DNA from: Chloroflexota bacterium
GTDB lineage: Bacteria; Chloroflexota; Dormibacteria; CF-121
Assembly (NCBI GenBank): GCA_005889395.1
Contig: VBFX01000068.1
Coordinates: forward strand, 1 to 11,808
Direction: 5' to 3'
DNA length: 11,808 bases
In this document: in pieces, positions 1 through 6,548 of the stretch
Layout: every line of letters starts with the position of its first letter
How positions within the stretch are numbered: the first letter of the stretch is position 1
Position numbers and translations under genes: made by a program
The notes under the pieces: generated by a model
The model's input: the letters and a program-made list of their open reading frames with translations, nothing else
Database searches by the model: none
What the model was told of the DNA's origin: nothing

Positions 1-224
1 TCATCTTCGGTCCGGCCGGGAGAGACGCGGGCGCAACGGCTTCCCTCTTCTTCGGCTTCTTGCTTTACGGCTGGCTGCTAGGGACGGTGATCGTCGCGGC
101 GATGATTCGAGCCCCTGATCCCGCACAGCACGGTCCACCTATCTGGTCCATCGCCGCGATCCTGCTGCTGCCGATCACGCTGGTCGGAGGCTGCGAAGCC
201 GGCGCTGGACTGCTTCCCTCGTAA
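1..224 (+). CDS. Membrane protein, C-terminal end (5' partial)
   Basis: The frame starting at base 3 is open from the window edge to TAA at 222-224 and gives about 73 residues. Two hydrophobic stretches are visible: one around SLFFGFLLYGWLLGTVIVAA and one around IWSIAAILLLPITLVGG, separated by a polar, proline-rich loop (RAPDPAQHGPP). This is the pattern of two membrane helices ending a multi-pass or small integral membrane protein. No family could be recognised from this piece. It converges on the LuxR remnant, with only three bases between the two stop codons and no visible terminator hairpin. The start lies outside the window. Confidence 0.6.
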   Translation, partial: IFGPAGRDAGATASLFFGFLLYGWLLGTVIVAAMIRAPDPAQHGPPIWSIAAILLLPITLVGGCEAGAGLLPS

Positions 225-227
225 GGG

Positions 228-600
228 CTACTCGAGGGCGTCGTCGAGAGGAACCAGCCGCTGCTGTAGCCCGTAAATGGCAGCCTGTGTCCGATTCGCG
301 AGGTGAAGCTTCGAGAGGATGTTCGACACGTGCGTCTTGACCGTCTCCTCCCCGATCGACAGGTCCTGGTCGATTTCTTTGTTGGCGCGCCCGCGGGCGA
401 GCGCGGTAAGGACGTCGACCTCGCGGGGTGAGAGTTGATCCACGGGGTCGCGGTCGCGGCGCCGGCGCATCTCGTGCAGCAACTTGGCGGCGACGCTGGG
501 ATCGAGCACGCTTTCTCCACGGGCGGCAGCCCGCACCGAGCCGACCACCGCATCCACGCCGGCCGCTTTCAGCGGCTCGCCCCCACCGACGCGCTTCGTT
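228..600 (-). pseudogene. LuxR/NarL-type response regulator, 5'-truncated remnant
   Basis: Reading the - strand, a complete LuxR helix-turn-helix output domain is seen: LSPREVDVLTALARGRANKE followed by EETVKTHVSNILSKLHLANR, the usual four-helix arrangement with the recognition helix at ETVKTHVSNILSKL. Upstream there is only the last strand and helix of a receiver domain (PLKAAGVDAVVGSVRAAARG, then ESVLDPSVAAKLL). The phospho-acceptor aspartate and most of the receiver (roughly 80-90 residues) are missing. Recognisable homology stops near 590-600, about 10 bases from the stop codon of the neighbouring oxidase gene. The open frame runs on to 659 inside that gene but reads unrelated sequence. 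GTG codons at 557 and 548 could start an HTH-only protein, but neither has a ribosome binding site. A deletion remnant is the best reading; a short HTH-only regulator is the alternative. Confidence 0.65.
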
Positions 601-610
601 CGACCTAGGG

Positions 611-1066
611 CTACCCGAACTCCCAGACCGTCTGCGTCGCGGCGTTGGCGTACGCCCACGCCTGGACACGTTTGACCCGAACCCGGAGGACGACTTCAAC
701 GTTTGGATCCACCGATGCCCGGTTGCCGGTCGCCGGATCCACGTATTTCTCACCGTACGCAGCGCTGACGCGGTCCAGTTCATCGGGCTGCGTCACTACA
801 GTGGCCGTGCCCGCAATGATGATCGGATCGACACCGTCGCCGTTGTGGACCACGATCGATGGTGCGGCAGCGAGACTCCGCGGCTTTAATGTGCCGGCGC
901 GCGCCGTGAAGTAGAGGCTGGCGCCACTCCACCAGAACCAGACGGGCACGGCATGCGGACGACCGTCCGGACGTGTCATGGCGACCCAGATCTCGCGCAT
1001 CGCTCGCAAGCGAAGGTCGACGGTCCGCCAACTCAGATGTCCCCGCACCCGGAAGTCGTCACTCAT
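611..1066 (-). CDS. Pyridoxamine 5'-phosphate oxidase-fold protein (FMN/F420-dependent)
   Basis: This 151-residue protein has the split-barrel flavin-binding pattern: an N-terminal helix and strand (MREIWVAMTRPDGRPHAVPV), a WFWWSGASLYFTARAGTLK segment typical of the cofactor-binding strands, then SIVVHNGDGVDPIIIAGTAT and a C-terminal strand ending VQAWAYANAATQTVWEFG. The length matches the small PPOX-class F420/FMN family, whose members reduce or oxidise small molecules with a flavin or deazaflavin cofactor. The family is clear from the pattern; the cofactor and substrate cannot be decided by eye. It is transcribed away from the nucleoside operon, and its promoter shares the 1067-1205 gap. 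The start at 1066 is the first ATG, and a GATAAT hexamer lies only eight bases upstream, so a leaderless transcript is possible. The C-terminus appears intact although the neighbouring LuxR gene was cut close to it. Confidence 0.75.
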   Translation of the reverse strand: MSDDFRVRGHLSWRTVDLRLRAMREIWVAMTRPDGRPHAVPVWFWWSGASLYFTARAGTLKPRSLAAAPSIVVHNGDGVDPIIIAGTATVVTQPDELDRVSAAYGEKYVDPATGNRASVDPNVEVVLRVRVKRVQAWAYANAATQTVWEFG

Positions 1067-1073
1067 TCAACCG

Positions 1074-1079
1074 ATTATC
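1074..1079 (-). promoter_or_regulatory. Possible -10 box for the PPOX gene (leaderless transcript)
   Basis: On the - strand the hexamer GATAAT (inside CTGATAATC) matches TATAAT at five of six positions. It lies only eight bases before the ATG at 1066, so transcription would begin at or next to the start codon. No ribosome binding site is seen in the gap and no convincing -35 box is present, which agrees with leaderless initiation but is weak evidence. Confidence 0.35.
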
Positions 1080-1108
1080 AGGATGCTCCTGAACGCCCGA
1101 TCAGATCG

Positions 1109-1129
1109 AGATCCGCTCATACCGGATCT
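1109..1129. promoter_or_regulatory. Inverted repeat AGATCCG-7 nt-CGGATCT upstream of the operon promoter
   Basis: Two perfect 7-base arms (1109-1115 and 1123-1129) are separated by CTCATAC. The repeat ends about 23 bases before the -10 box of the operon, so it covers or abuts the -35 region. It lies between the divergent PPOX and GntR genes and is followed by a short T run on the + strand, but no + strand gene reads into it, so a terminator role is unlikely. It could be a second operator or an activator site; chance is not excluded. Confidence 0.35.
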
Positions 1130-1149
1130 TTTCCTCCCGCCCCTGCTTG

Positions 1150-1158
1150 TGCTAGAGT
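1150..1158 (+). promoter_or_regulatory. Extended -10 promoter of the nucleoside operon
   Basis: TGCTAGAGT consists of a TG-n extension and a TAGAGT hexamer (four of six matches to TATAAT). There is no good -35 box 17 bases upstream, which is usual for extended -10 promoters. Transcription would start near 1165, inside the palindrome that begins at 1159. The first gene start follows 40-70 bases later. Confidence 0.45.
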
Positions 1159-1178
1159 CCGGTTGTCCGGACAACCGG
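1159..1178. promoter_or_regulatory. Perfect 20-bp palindromic operator, probable GntR/HutC site
   Basis: CCGGTTGTCCGGACAACCGG is identical to its own reverse complement over all 20 bases. The core TTGTCCGGACAA has the TTGT...ACAA half-sites seen at many HutC-type GntR operators. It starts one base after the -10 hexamer and covers the predicted transcription start, so a bound repressor would block initiation. The next gene downstream encodes a HutC-type GntR regulator, so autoregulation with release by an effector bound in the UTRA domain is the natural model. No second copy was found within the window. Confidence 0.75.
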
Positions 1179-1232
1179 TCCTTTCGTGGTGTTTGCGGGG
1201 GCTGAGTGCGGCGCGTGACGGTAAGGAAGGGG

Positions 1233-2051
1233 ATGTCCTTGCAGCGTCCGGCGCTTGATCGTCGACCCGGCCTGGCCCTCTACGCGGCCGTAGAGGAAGC
1301 CGTCGAGGCGCTCATCAAAGAGCGGCGGCTCGCGCCCGGCGATGCCCTCCCCGCCGAGCAGGAACTCCAGACCCTCTTCGGGGTCAGCCGCGCGACCGTG
1401 CGACAAGCCCTGGGGCAGCTCGAGCGCCGCCGAATCGTGGAGCGTCATCAGGGACGCGGCACCTTCCTCGCCATTCCGACGATGGAACTCTCGCTCCCGC
1501 AGCTGACGGGTTTCTCCGAGCAGGTCCGGGCTCGGGGCATGCGACCGACCAGCCGCCTTGCCGAGTACCGAGCAGTCAATCGCTCGCGAGACCGCGATGC
1601 GCACTTCTTTCCGGCAAACACGCCGCTCGTGCGGATCACCCGGGTGCGTTGTGCCAACGACATTCCCATCGGCATCCTCATCGCGTACCTCCCACAGGAG
1701 ATCGTCGAGCGTGCCGGCTTCACCGAAGCGTCACTTCGGGCCGACCCGTCGCTATCGCTCTACCGCCAACTGGAGGCCGCCGGTGTCCGCATTCGGTGGG
1801 CGGAGGAGTATCTGCGAGCGCGGACCGCGGATCGAGCCGAGGCCAGGTTCCTGGGCGTGAAAGCCGGCACCCCGGTGATGGACGTGTTGCGACTCACCCG
1901 CTATGACAGTGATCGCTTGATGGAGGTGGTGCGAACGGTGTTGCTCGGCGACCGGTACACGTTCATCGCGTACCTGGAACGGCATCCCGCGGCTGCTGGT
2001 CTGGGGGGACTGGTCACTCATGCGCGGGAGGAGGAGGTAGCCAGACGATGA
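1233..2051 (+). CDS. GntR/HutC-family transcriptional regulator with UTRA domain
   Basis: Residues 14-80 form a GntR winged helix-turn-helix: LPAEQEL at 39-45, the recognition helix SRATVRQAL at 52-60, and the wing GRGTF at 74-78. Residues of about 95-250 match a UTRA effector domain, including LPQLTGFSEQVRARGMRP, IPIGILIAYLPQE and AGTPVMDVLRLTRYD. Such proteins repress transport and catabolic operons until a sugar phosphate, nucleoside or related ligand binds. The ATG at 1233 is preferred because AAGGAAGG lies just before it; a GTG at 1206 in the same frame would add nine residues without a good ribosome site. Length (272 residues) is normal. It is the first gene of the operon, directly behind the palindromic operator, and its stop overlaps the next start as ATGA, so it is co-translated with the transporter it probably controls. 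Confidence 0.88.
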   Translation: MSLQRPALDRRPGLALYAAVEEAVEALIKERRLAPGDALPAEQELQTLFGVSRATVRQALGQLERRRIVERHQGRGTFLAIPTMELSLPQLTGFSEQVRARGMRPTSRLAEYRAVNRSRDRDAHFFPANTPLVRITRVRCANDIPIGILIAYLPQEIVERAGFTEASLRADPSLSLYRQLEAAGVRIRWAEEYLRARTADRAEARFLGVKAGTPVMDVLRLTRYDSDRLMEVVRTVLLGDRYTFIAYLERHPAAAGLGGLVTHAREEEVARR

Positions 2052-3178
2052 CGCGAGCCCATCGATTTCAGTGGTCGGCGATCCTACCGGTGGTGGCCTT
2101 GATCCTGGCGAGCTGCGGTGGTTCATCGACCGGGAACACCGCATCGTCCGTCAGCGCGAACACGTCCGGGAATGCGGGTCCCAGCTTCAAGCCCCTCTGC
2201 ACACCGCAGGGCGGGAAGAACTATAAGGTGGCGCTGATCATCGCGCAGGGCGGACTCGGCGACCAGTCCTATAACGACCTCGCTTATTCCGGGTTCCAGA
2301 AGGCCAAGGGCGACTTTCCGATCGTCGGGCGCGTGATCCAATCGGCCGACATCGTGTCGCAGGGCCAGGCCATCGTCCAGCAGGCAGGCCAGGCGAGCTT
2401 CGACCTCGTGATCGACCTGGAATTCAGCACCTATGACGCCGTCAAGGCGGTCGCCCCGCAATTCCCCAACACCCAGTGGATGACGCCGAACTTCACCTCG
2501 GTAGCACCCAACGACACGGGGTATCTGTTCAATGAGCAGGATGGCTCCTACCTCGCCGGCGTGCTGGCCGCCCAGGTCACCCAGGACTCGACCGTTCCCG
2601 GGATCACGCCCAGCAAGACGATCGGAGTGATCGGCGGGGTCAAGGCGGTCGGTATCGATAAGTTCCTCGTCGGCTATGTCCAGGGCGCCCATGAGATCGA
2701 TCCGAACCTGAAAGTGCTGGTGAACTATTCCAACGGGTTCGGCGACCCCGCCAAGGGGAAGCAACTCGCCGACGCCATGTTCCAGCAGGGCGCCAACGTC
2801 GTCTACCAGGTCGCCGGCGGCACCGGGACCGGCGTCATTCAAGCGGCACAGTCGGCCAACAAGTACGCGATCGGCGTCGATTCGGACCAGGACGCGATCG
2901 CGCCCGGCCACGTGCTGACCAGCATGATCAAGCGGACCGACTTTGCCGTCTATGACTCCATCAACCGGCTCGTCTGCGGCAAACTCAAAGGCGGAGACAC
3001 GGTCAATCTCGGTTTGAAAGAAGGCGCGGTCGGCCTCAGCCCCATGAAGTTCACCAAGAACATCGTTCCGAGCAAGTACCTCGACCGCGTCAATGCCGAC
3101 GAGCAGAAGATCATCAACGGCCAGATCAAGGTGTGGAACACGATTACGCAGGGCAATCCACCCTGGTTCACTTCGTGA
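2048..3178 (+). CDS. BMP/PnrA-family nucleoside-binding lipoprotein of an ABC transporter
   Basis: This is the extracellular binding protein of the importer. A short positively charged N-terminus and hydrophobic helix end in the lipobox LASC, giving a lipidated Cys23, followed by a Ser/Thr/Gly/Asn-rich linker to about residue 45. The mature part shows the BMP family hallmarks GGLGDQSYND (Asp72 to Asp77), a DLVIDLEFSTYDAV segment, FNEQDGSYLAGVLAA, IGVIGGVKAVG and GVDSDQD near 276-282. Members such as PnrA and BmpA bind purine or other nucleosides rather than sugars. Length (376 residues) is normal and the frame is intact. It starts by ATGA overlap with the regulator, behind a GGAGGAGGAGG ribosome site at 2026-2037, which should give strong translation, as usual for binding proteins. 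Which nucleoside is bound cannot be told from the sequence. Confidence 0.9.
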   Translation: MTRAHRFQWSAILPVVALILASCGGSSTGNTASSVSANTSGNAGPSFKPLCTPQGGKNYKVALIIAQGGLGDQSYNDLAYSGFQKAKGDFPIVGRVIQSADIVSQGQAIVQQAGQASFDLVIDLEFSTYDAVKAVAPQFPNTQWMTPNFTSVAPNDTGYLFNEQDGSYLAGVLAAQVTQDSTVPGITPSKTIGVIGGVKAVGIDKFLVGYVQGAHEIDPNLKVLVNYSNGFGDPAKGKQLADAMFQQGANVVYQVAGGTGTGVIQAAQSANKYAIGVDSDQDAIAPGHVLTSMIKRTDFAVYDSINRLVCGKLKGGDTVNLGLKEGAVGLSPMKFTKNIVPSKYLDRVNADEQKIINGQIKVWNTITQGNPPWFTS

Positions 3179-3807
3179 CGCAAGCCGGCCTCCCGGCGGG
3201 TGCCCCTACGCACGGGGCATCCGCCGCCTCCGGTGGCGCTCCACGGATTCGGATCCGCGGCCTGCGCAAAGCGTACGGACCGATCCTGGCGAACGATGGC
3301 ATCGACCTGGAAATTGCGCGCGGGGGGATCCACGCGATCGTCGGCGAAAACGGCGCCGGAAAGACCACGCTGGTGCGCGCCGTCTACGGCCTGGTCGAGC
3401 CGGACGCGGGCAGCATCGAGTTAGATGGGCAGCGCATTACGATCGCCTCGCCGGCCCAGGCGATCCAGCACGGGATCGGCATGGTGCATCAGCGATTCCA
3501 GCTGGTCGAGCCGCTGACCGCGCTCGGACCGGGCGGTGGCCCATCTGAGCGTCGGGGCTCGCCAGCGGCTCGAAATCATGCGGCTGCTCTACCGCAAGGC
3601 CGACGTCTTGATCTTCGACGAGCCGACCAGCGTGCTCACGCCGCAGGAAGCCGACGACCTCTTCCGCGTGCTGCGGCGTCTCGCCGGCCAGGGTCGCACC
3701 ATCATCTTCATCACGCACAAGCTCCGCGAGGTCTTCGCCCTCGCGGAGCACGTGACCGTCATGCGCCGCGGACGCATCATCACCACCGTACCGACCAAAG
3801 GGAGTGA
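3175..3807 (+). pseudogene. Nucleoside ABC transporter ATPase, N-terminal piece of frameshifted gene
   Basis: This frame encodes the start of the double ATPase: IRIRGLRKAYG, Walker A GENGAGKTT (3343-3369), and the HQRFQLVEPLT stretch with the Q-loop near 3490. The usual family text then continues with a helical subdomain (ENVxLG...) before the signature motif, but here the frame breaks at about 3523-3530 and runs on as unrelated residues to the stop at 3805-3807. The start is probably GTG at 3175, which overlaps the binding protein's stop as GTGA; the first 20 or so residues are a Gly/Ala-rich tail. The remaining ATPase is read from 3527 in the next frame. Compared with relatives such as NupO/YufO, roughly 35-40 residues are absent between the two pieces, and the lost length must be 2 modulo 3. 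As written, no working ATPase can be made. Confidence 0.75.
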
Positions 3808-4630
3808 TCCGCAGGCGCTGGCCTCCCTCATCGTGGGCGAGCAGTTCGAACGCCCGCAATTACAGGAGGCGGCGGAGCGCGGGGACGCCGTCATCGACGT
3901 CGAGGGCCTGAGCGTGTGCGACGACCTCGGCAGCCTCAGCCTGCGCGAGGCCACCTTCACCGTCCACGCCGGCGAGATCGTCGGCGTCGCCGGCATCGAG
4001 GGCAGCGGCCAGCGGGAGCTGGTCGAGGCATTGCTAGGCCTGCGCCATCCGGTCGCCGGAAACATCCGCCTGCACGGCCGGCCGGTGGCGGGGACGTCGG
4101 TCTGGAACCGGCGCAAGCGAGGCATCGCCTTCATCTCGGAAGACCGCGATGGCGAAGGCGCCTGCCTCCCCGCCACGCTCGCCGAGAACGTGTTTCCGCT
4201 GGCACGCTACGACCCCGAACTCGCCCGCGGCGGCCGCCTGCGCATCTCGGCGATCGCCGCCTTCGCCCGCTCGGTCCTTGCTCGCTTCAATGTCCGGGGT
4301 GCGGCACCAAACAGCCCCGCCCGTTCCCTCTCCGGCGGCAACCTGCAGCGCCTGGTCGTTGGCCGCGAAATTCGTAAGACACCTCGGCTGCTGCTCGCGT
4401 CCCACCCCACCCGTGGCGTCGACGTGCGAGGCATCGCCTTCATTCACGAGCAGCTGACGCAGGCGCGCGCGGCCGGCGCGGCGACCCTGCTCATTTCTGA
4501 AGAGCTGTCGGAACTGATTGAACTCTCGGATCGCCTGCTCGTCATCTTCGAGGGACGGATCGTCGCCGATCTCCCCGCCGCCCAGGCGACCCCCGAGCGG
4601 CTCGGTCTGCTGATGACCGGCGCCGCCTGA
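3536..4630 (+). CDS. Nucleoside ABC transporter ATPase, C-terminal piece (rest of NBD1 plus NBD2)
   Basis: The frame resumes with DRAVAHLSVGARQRLEI (from 3527), which carries the ABC signature LSVG of the first domain. The Walker B and D-loop VLIFDEPTSVLTPQEADDLF and the switch histidine IIFITHKLREV follow. The second nucleotide-binding domain begins near IDVEGLSVCDD and has GIEGSGQRELVEALLG in place of Walker A, ISEDRDGEG, the signature LSGGNLQRLVVGREI and ASHPTRGVDVRGIAFIH. The degenerate second Walker A and the missing Walker B glutamate are normal for RbsA/NupO-like proteins, where only one site hydrolyses ATP. A GTG at 3536 could start this fragment, but it has no ribosome site. It ends three bases before the permease ATG. 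It belongs to the same gene as the 3175 piece. Confidence 0.8.
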   Translation: MAHLSVGARQRLEIMRLLYRKADVLIFDEPTSVLTPQEADDLFRVLRRLAGQGRTIIFITHKLREVFALAEHVTVMRRGRIITTVPTKGSDPQALASLIVGEQFERPQLQEAAERGDAVIDVEGLSVCDDLGSLSLREATFTVHAGEIVGVAGIEGSGQRELVEALLGLRHPVAGNIRLHGRPVAGTSVWNRRKRGIAFISEDRDGEGACLPATLAENVFPLARYDPELARGGRLRISAIAAFARSVLARFNVRGAAPNSPARSLSGGNLQRLVVGREIRKTPRLLLASHPTRGVDVRGIAFIHEQLTQARAAGAATLLISEELSELIELSDRLLVIFEGRIVADLPAAQATPERLGLLMTGAA

Positions 4631-4633
4631 GCC

Positions 4634-5611
4634 ATGATCGCCGAAACCGGGATCCCGGTCGCCGGCCAGGAGACGATCGCGCCGCCCCGCGCGCTGCGAC
4701 TCCTCCGCCCTGTGCAACTGGCCGGACCATTCCTGATCGCGCTGCTCGTCGGCGCGGTCGTCCTCTTCGCCTCCGGGCGCGATGCCATCGGCACCTACTG
4801 GCTGCTCGCCCAGCAATCGCTCGGCGGCACATCCCAGATCGCCAATACGCTGGTGGCAGCGACGCCGGTGCTGCTCACGGGCCTCGCCACCGCCGTCGCG
4901 TTTCGATCGGGGATCTTCAACGTCGGCGTCGAGGGATCGCTGTATGTCGGCGCCTTCGCCGCCGCCTGGGGCTGGCGCGTCGATGAGGTGGTCACCACCT
5001 TGATGCTCAACTACGTCGCCATCCTGTTGACCAGCTGGCTGGTCAACTACTACTTCCTGGCGCCGGACATCGCCAACTCGATGAGCCCGCTGATCGCCAA
5101 GCAAGCCCGGCTCAGCTCGCTGCTGCCGCCAAGCCAGCTCACGATCGCCTTCGTCGCGGCGCTGCTGGTCACGCTGCTCTATGCCTACTTTTTCGATCGG
5201 ACCCGGTTGGGGTACGAGCTGCGGATGGTGGGACTCAACCCGCGATTCGCACGGGCGGTTGGCATCGACCTGGCCGGCGCCGTCCTGATCGCGTTCGTGA
5301 TCTCGGGAATCCTTGGCGGCGTCGCCGGCGGCTTCCAGATCCTGGGCGTCAACTACCGCTTCATCGATCATTTCTCGCCGGGCTACGGATTCACCGGGAT
5401 CGCCGTGGCGCTGCTGGGCCGAGGCCATCCGGTCGGAATCGTCCTGGCGGCGCTGTTCTTTGGAGCCCTGAGCAGCGGCGGCGCCATGATCCAGCTGTTC
5501 AGCGACATCCCGCTCGACCTGATCAACATCCTGCAGGGCACGGTGATGATCTTTGCGGTCATCGAGCTCAGCCGTCTGCCCTTCGTGAAGCGGTGGCTGC
5601 GCCATGCCTGA
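4634..5611 (+). CDS. Nucleoside ABC transporter permease 1, with internal in-frame deletion
   Basis: This is a BPD_transp_2/LivH-type permease of the nucleoside class. After a polar N-terminus the first helix is LAGPFLIALLVGAVVLFAS; then follow TPVLLTGLATAVAFRSGIFN, the conserved VGVEGSLYVGAFAAA, VDEVVTTLMLNYVAI, GYELRMVGLNPRFARAVGID (cytoplasmic coupling loop), and the C-terminal helices around GFTGIAVALLGRGHPVGIVL. Relatives such as NupP carry about 35-40 residues, including one membrane helix, between the AAAW and VDEV motifs. Here AAAWGWRVDEV joins them directly, near 4958-4982, with the frame kept. At 325 residues it is shorter than the usual 350 or so. The lost helix would change the membrane topology, so the product is probably inactive unless this is an assembly error. 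Confidence 0.8.
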   Translation: MIAETGIPVAGQETIAPPRALRLLRPVQLAGPFLIALLVGAVVLFASGRDAIGTYWLLAQQSLGGTSQIANTLVAATPVLLTGLATAVAFRSGIFNVGVEGSLYVGAFAAAWGWRVDEVVTTLMLNYVAILLTSWLVNYYFLAPDIANSMSPLIAKQARLSSLLPPSQLTIAFVAALLVTLLYAYFFDRTRLGYELRMVGLNPRFARAVGIDLAGAVLIAFVISGILGGVAGGFQILGVNYRFIDHFSPGYGFTGIAVALLGRGHPVGIVLAALFFGALSSGGAMIQLFSDIPLDLINILQGTVMIFAVIELSRLPFVKRWLRHA

Positions 5612-6548
5612 CGCGATCCTCAGCGTGCTGGCGGCGGCGGCGCCCTCCACGACCTCGATCCTCCTGGCATCGATGGGCGGTCTCATCAACCGGCAGGGCG
5701 GGATCGTCAACATCGGCCTGGAGCCGATGATGCTGGTGGGCGCCTTTGCCGCCGTGATCGTCAGCGCCCAGACCGGCAACCCTTTCCTCGGTCTGCTGGC
5801 GGCGATCGCGAGCGGCGCGCTGCTCGGCCTGCTGTTCTCCTGGTCGATCACACGACTCGGTGCCAACGAAATCGTGGCCGGCCTGGGGCTCAACCTCCTC
5901 GTCCTCGGGTTCTTCGGCTACCTGCTTCCGACCGTGTTCAGGATTGAGGGGACCTTGCTACCGCCCGGCCTCGTCGGCCTCCCCAAGCTGCAGATCCCGC
6001 TGATCGACCAGATCCCCGGCCTTGGACCCATCGTCTCGGGCCACGACGTCGTGACCTACCTGAGCTGGTTGAGCGTCCCGCTCGTCTCCCTCTTCCTCTA
6101 CCGGACGCCGCTCGGCATCCAGCTGCGGGCGACCGGCGCCAACGAGGAGGCGGCGCGCGCGGCGGGCGTGCCGACGCTGCGGCTGCGAGACTTTTCAACG
6201 GTGCTGGCGGGCGCCTTCGCCGGGCTCGCCGGCGCGCAGCTGTCGTTGGGGGTGGTGACCCTGTTCAACAAGACGATGACGGGTGGCCGCGGCTTCATCG
6301 CGCTGGCCGCCTTCTATTTCGGGGACGCCAGGCCGGGCCTGACGGCGCTGGGCGCGGTCATCTTCGGCGTGTTCGAGGCGGCCGGCTTCCGCCTGGGCAG
6401 CTCGGGGATCCCGTCGCAGCTGGTCCAGATGCTGCCCTACCTGGTGGTCGTGATCAGCCTGACGCTGGTCGCGGTGCGGCGCGAGCGCCGGCTACGCGAG
6501 CGCGGCCGTGCGGCTGCCGCCTCGATGCGGACCGCGGTGGTGCGCTAG
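5604..6548 (+). CDS. Nucleoside ABC transporter permease 2
   Basis: This is the second permease of the same importer, NupQ-like, at normal length (314 residues). It opens with a helix containing STTSILLASMGGLINRQGGI and the conserved VNIGLEPMMLVGAFAAVIVS, followed by GANEIVAGLGLNLLVLGFFG. The coupling loop is LGIQLRATGANEEAARAAGV, and the end holds MTGGRGFIALAAFYFGDARP and SSGIPSQLVQMLPYLVVVIS. No internal gap is apparent, in contrast to the permease before it. The ATG at 5604 overlaps the upstream gene by eight bases, indicating coupled translation. With the lipoprotein, ATPase and permease 1 it would form one inner-membrane complex. Its stop TAG shares its last base with the GTG start of the hydrolase. 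Confidence 0.9.
   Translation: MPDAILSVLAAAAPSTTSILLASMGGLINRQGGIVNIGLEPMMLVGAFAAVIVSAQTGNPFLGLLAAIASGALLGLLFSWSITRLGANEIVAGLGLNLLVLGFFGYLLPTVFRIEGTLLPPGLVGLPKLQIPLIDQIPGLGPIVSGHDVVTYLSWLSVPLVSLFLYRTPLGIQLRATGANEEAARAAGVPTLRLRDFSTVLAGAFAGLAGAQLSLGVVTLFNKTMTGGRGFIALAAFYFGDARPGLTALGAVIFGVFEAAGFRLGSSGIPSQLVQMLPYLVVVISLTLVAVRRERRLRERGRAAAASMRTAVVR

Noticed and set aside
963..978. GTCCGGAC inside the PPOX gene as a second operator copy
   Set aside because: Only the central eight bases match; the TTGT and ACAA half-sites are absent and it lies inside coding sequence.
4034..5893. A 619-residue open frame on the - strand opposite the ATPase and permeases
   Set aside because: It is rich in Arg, Asp, Gln and Gly with low hydrophobicity, typical of an antisense shadow in GC-rich DNA; the + strand carries conserved transporter motifs over the same bases.
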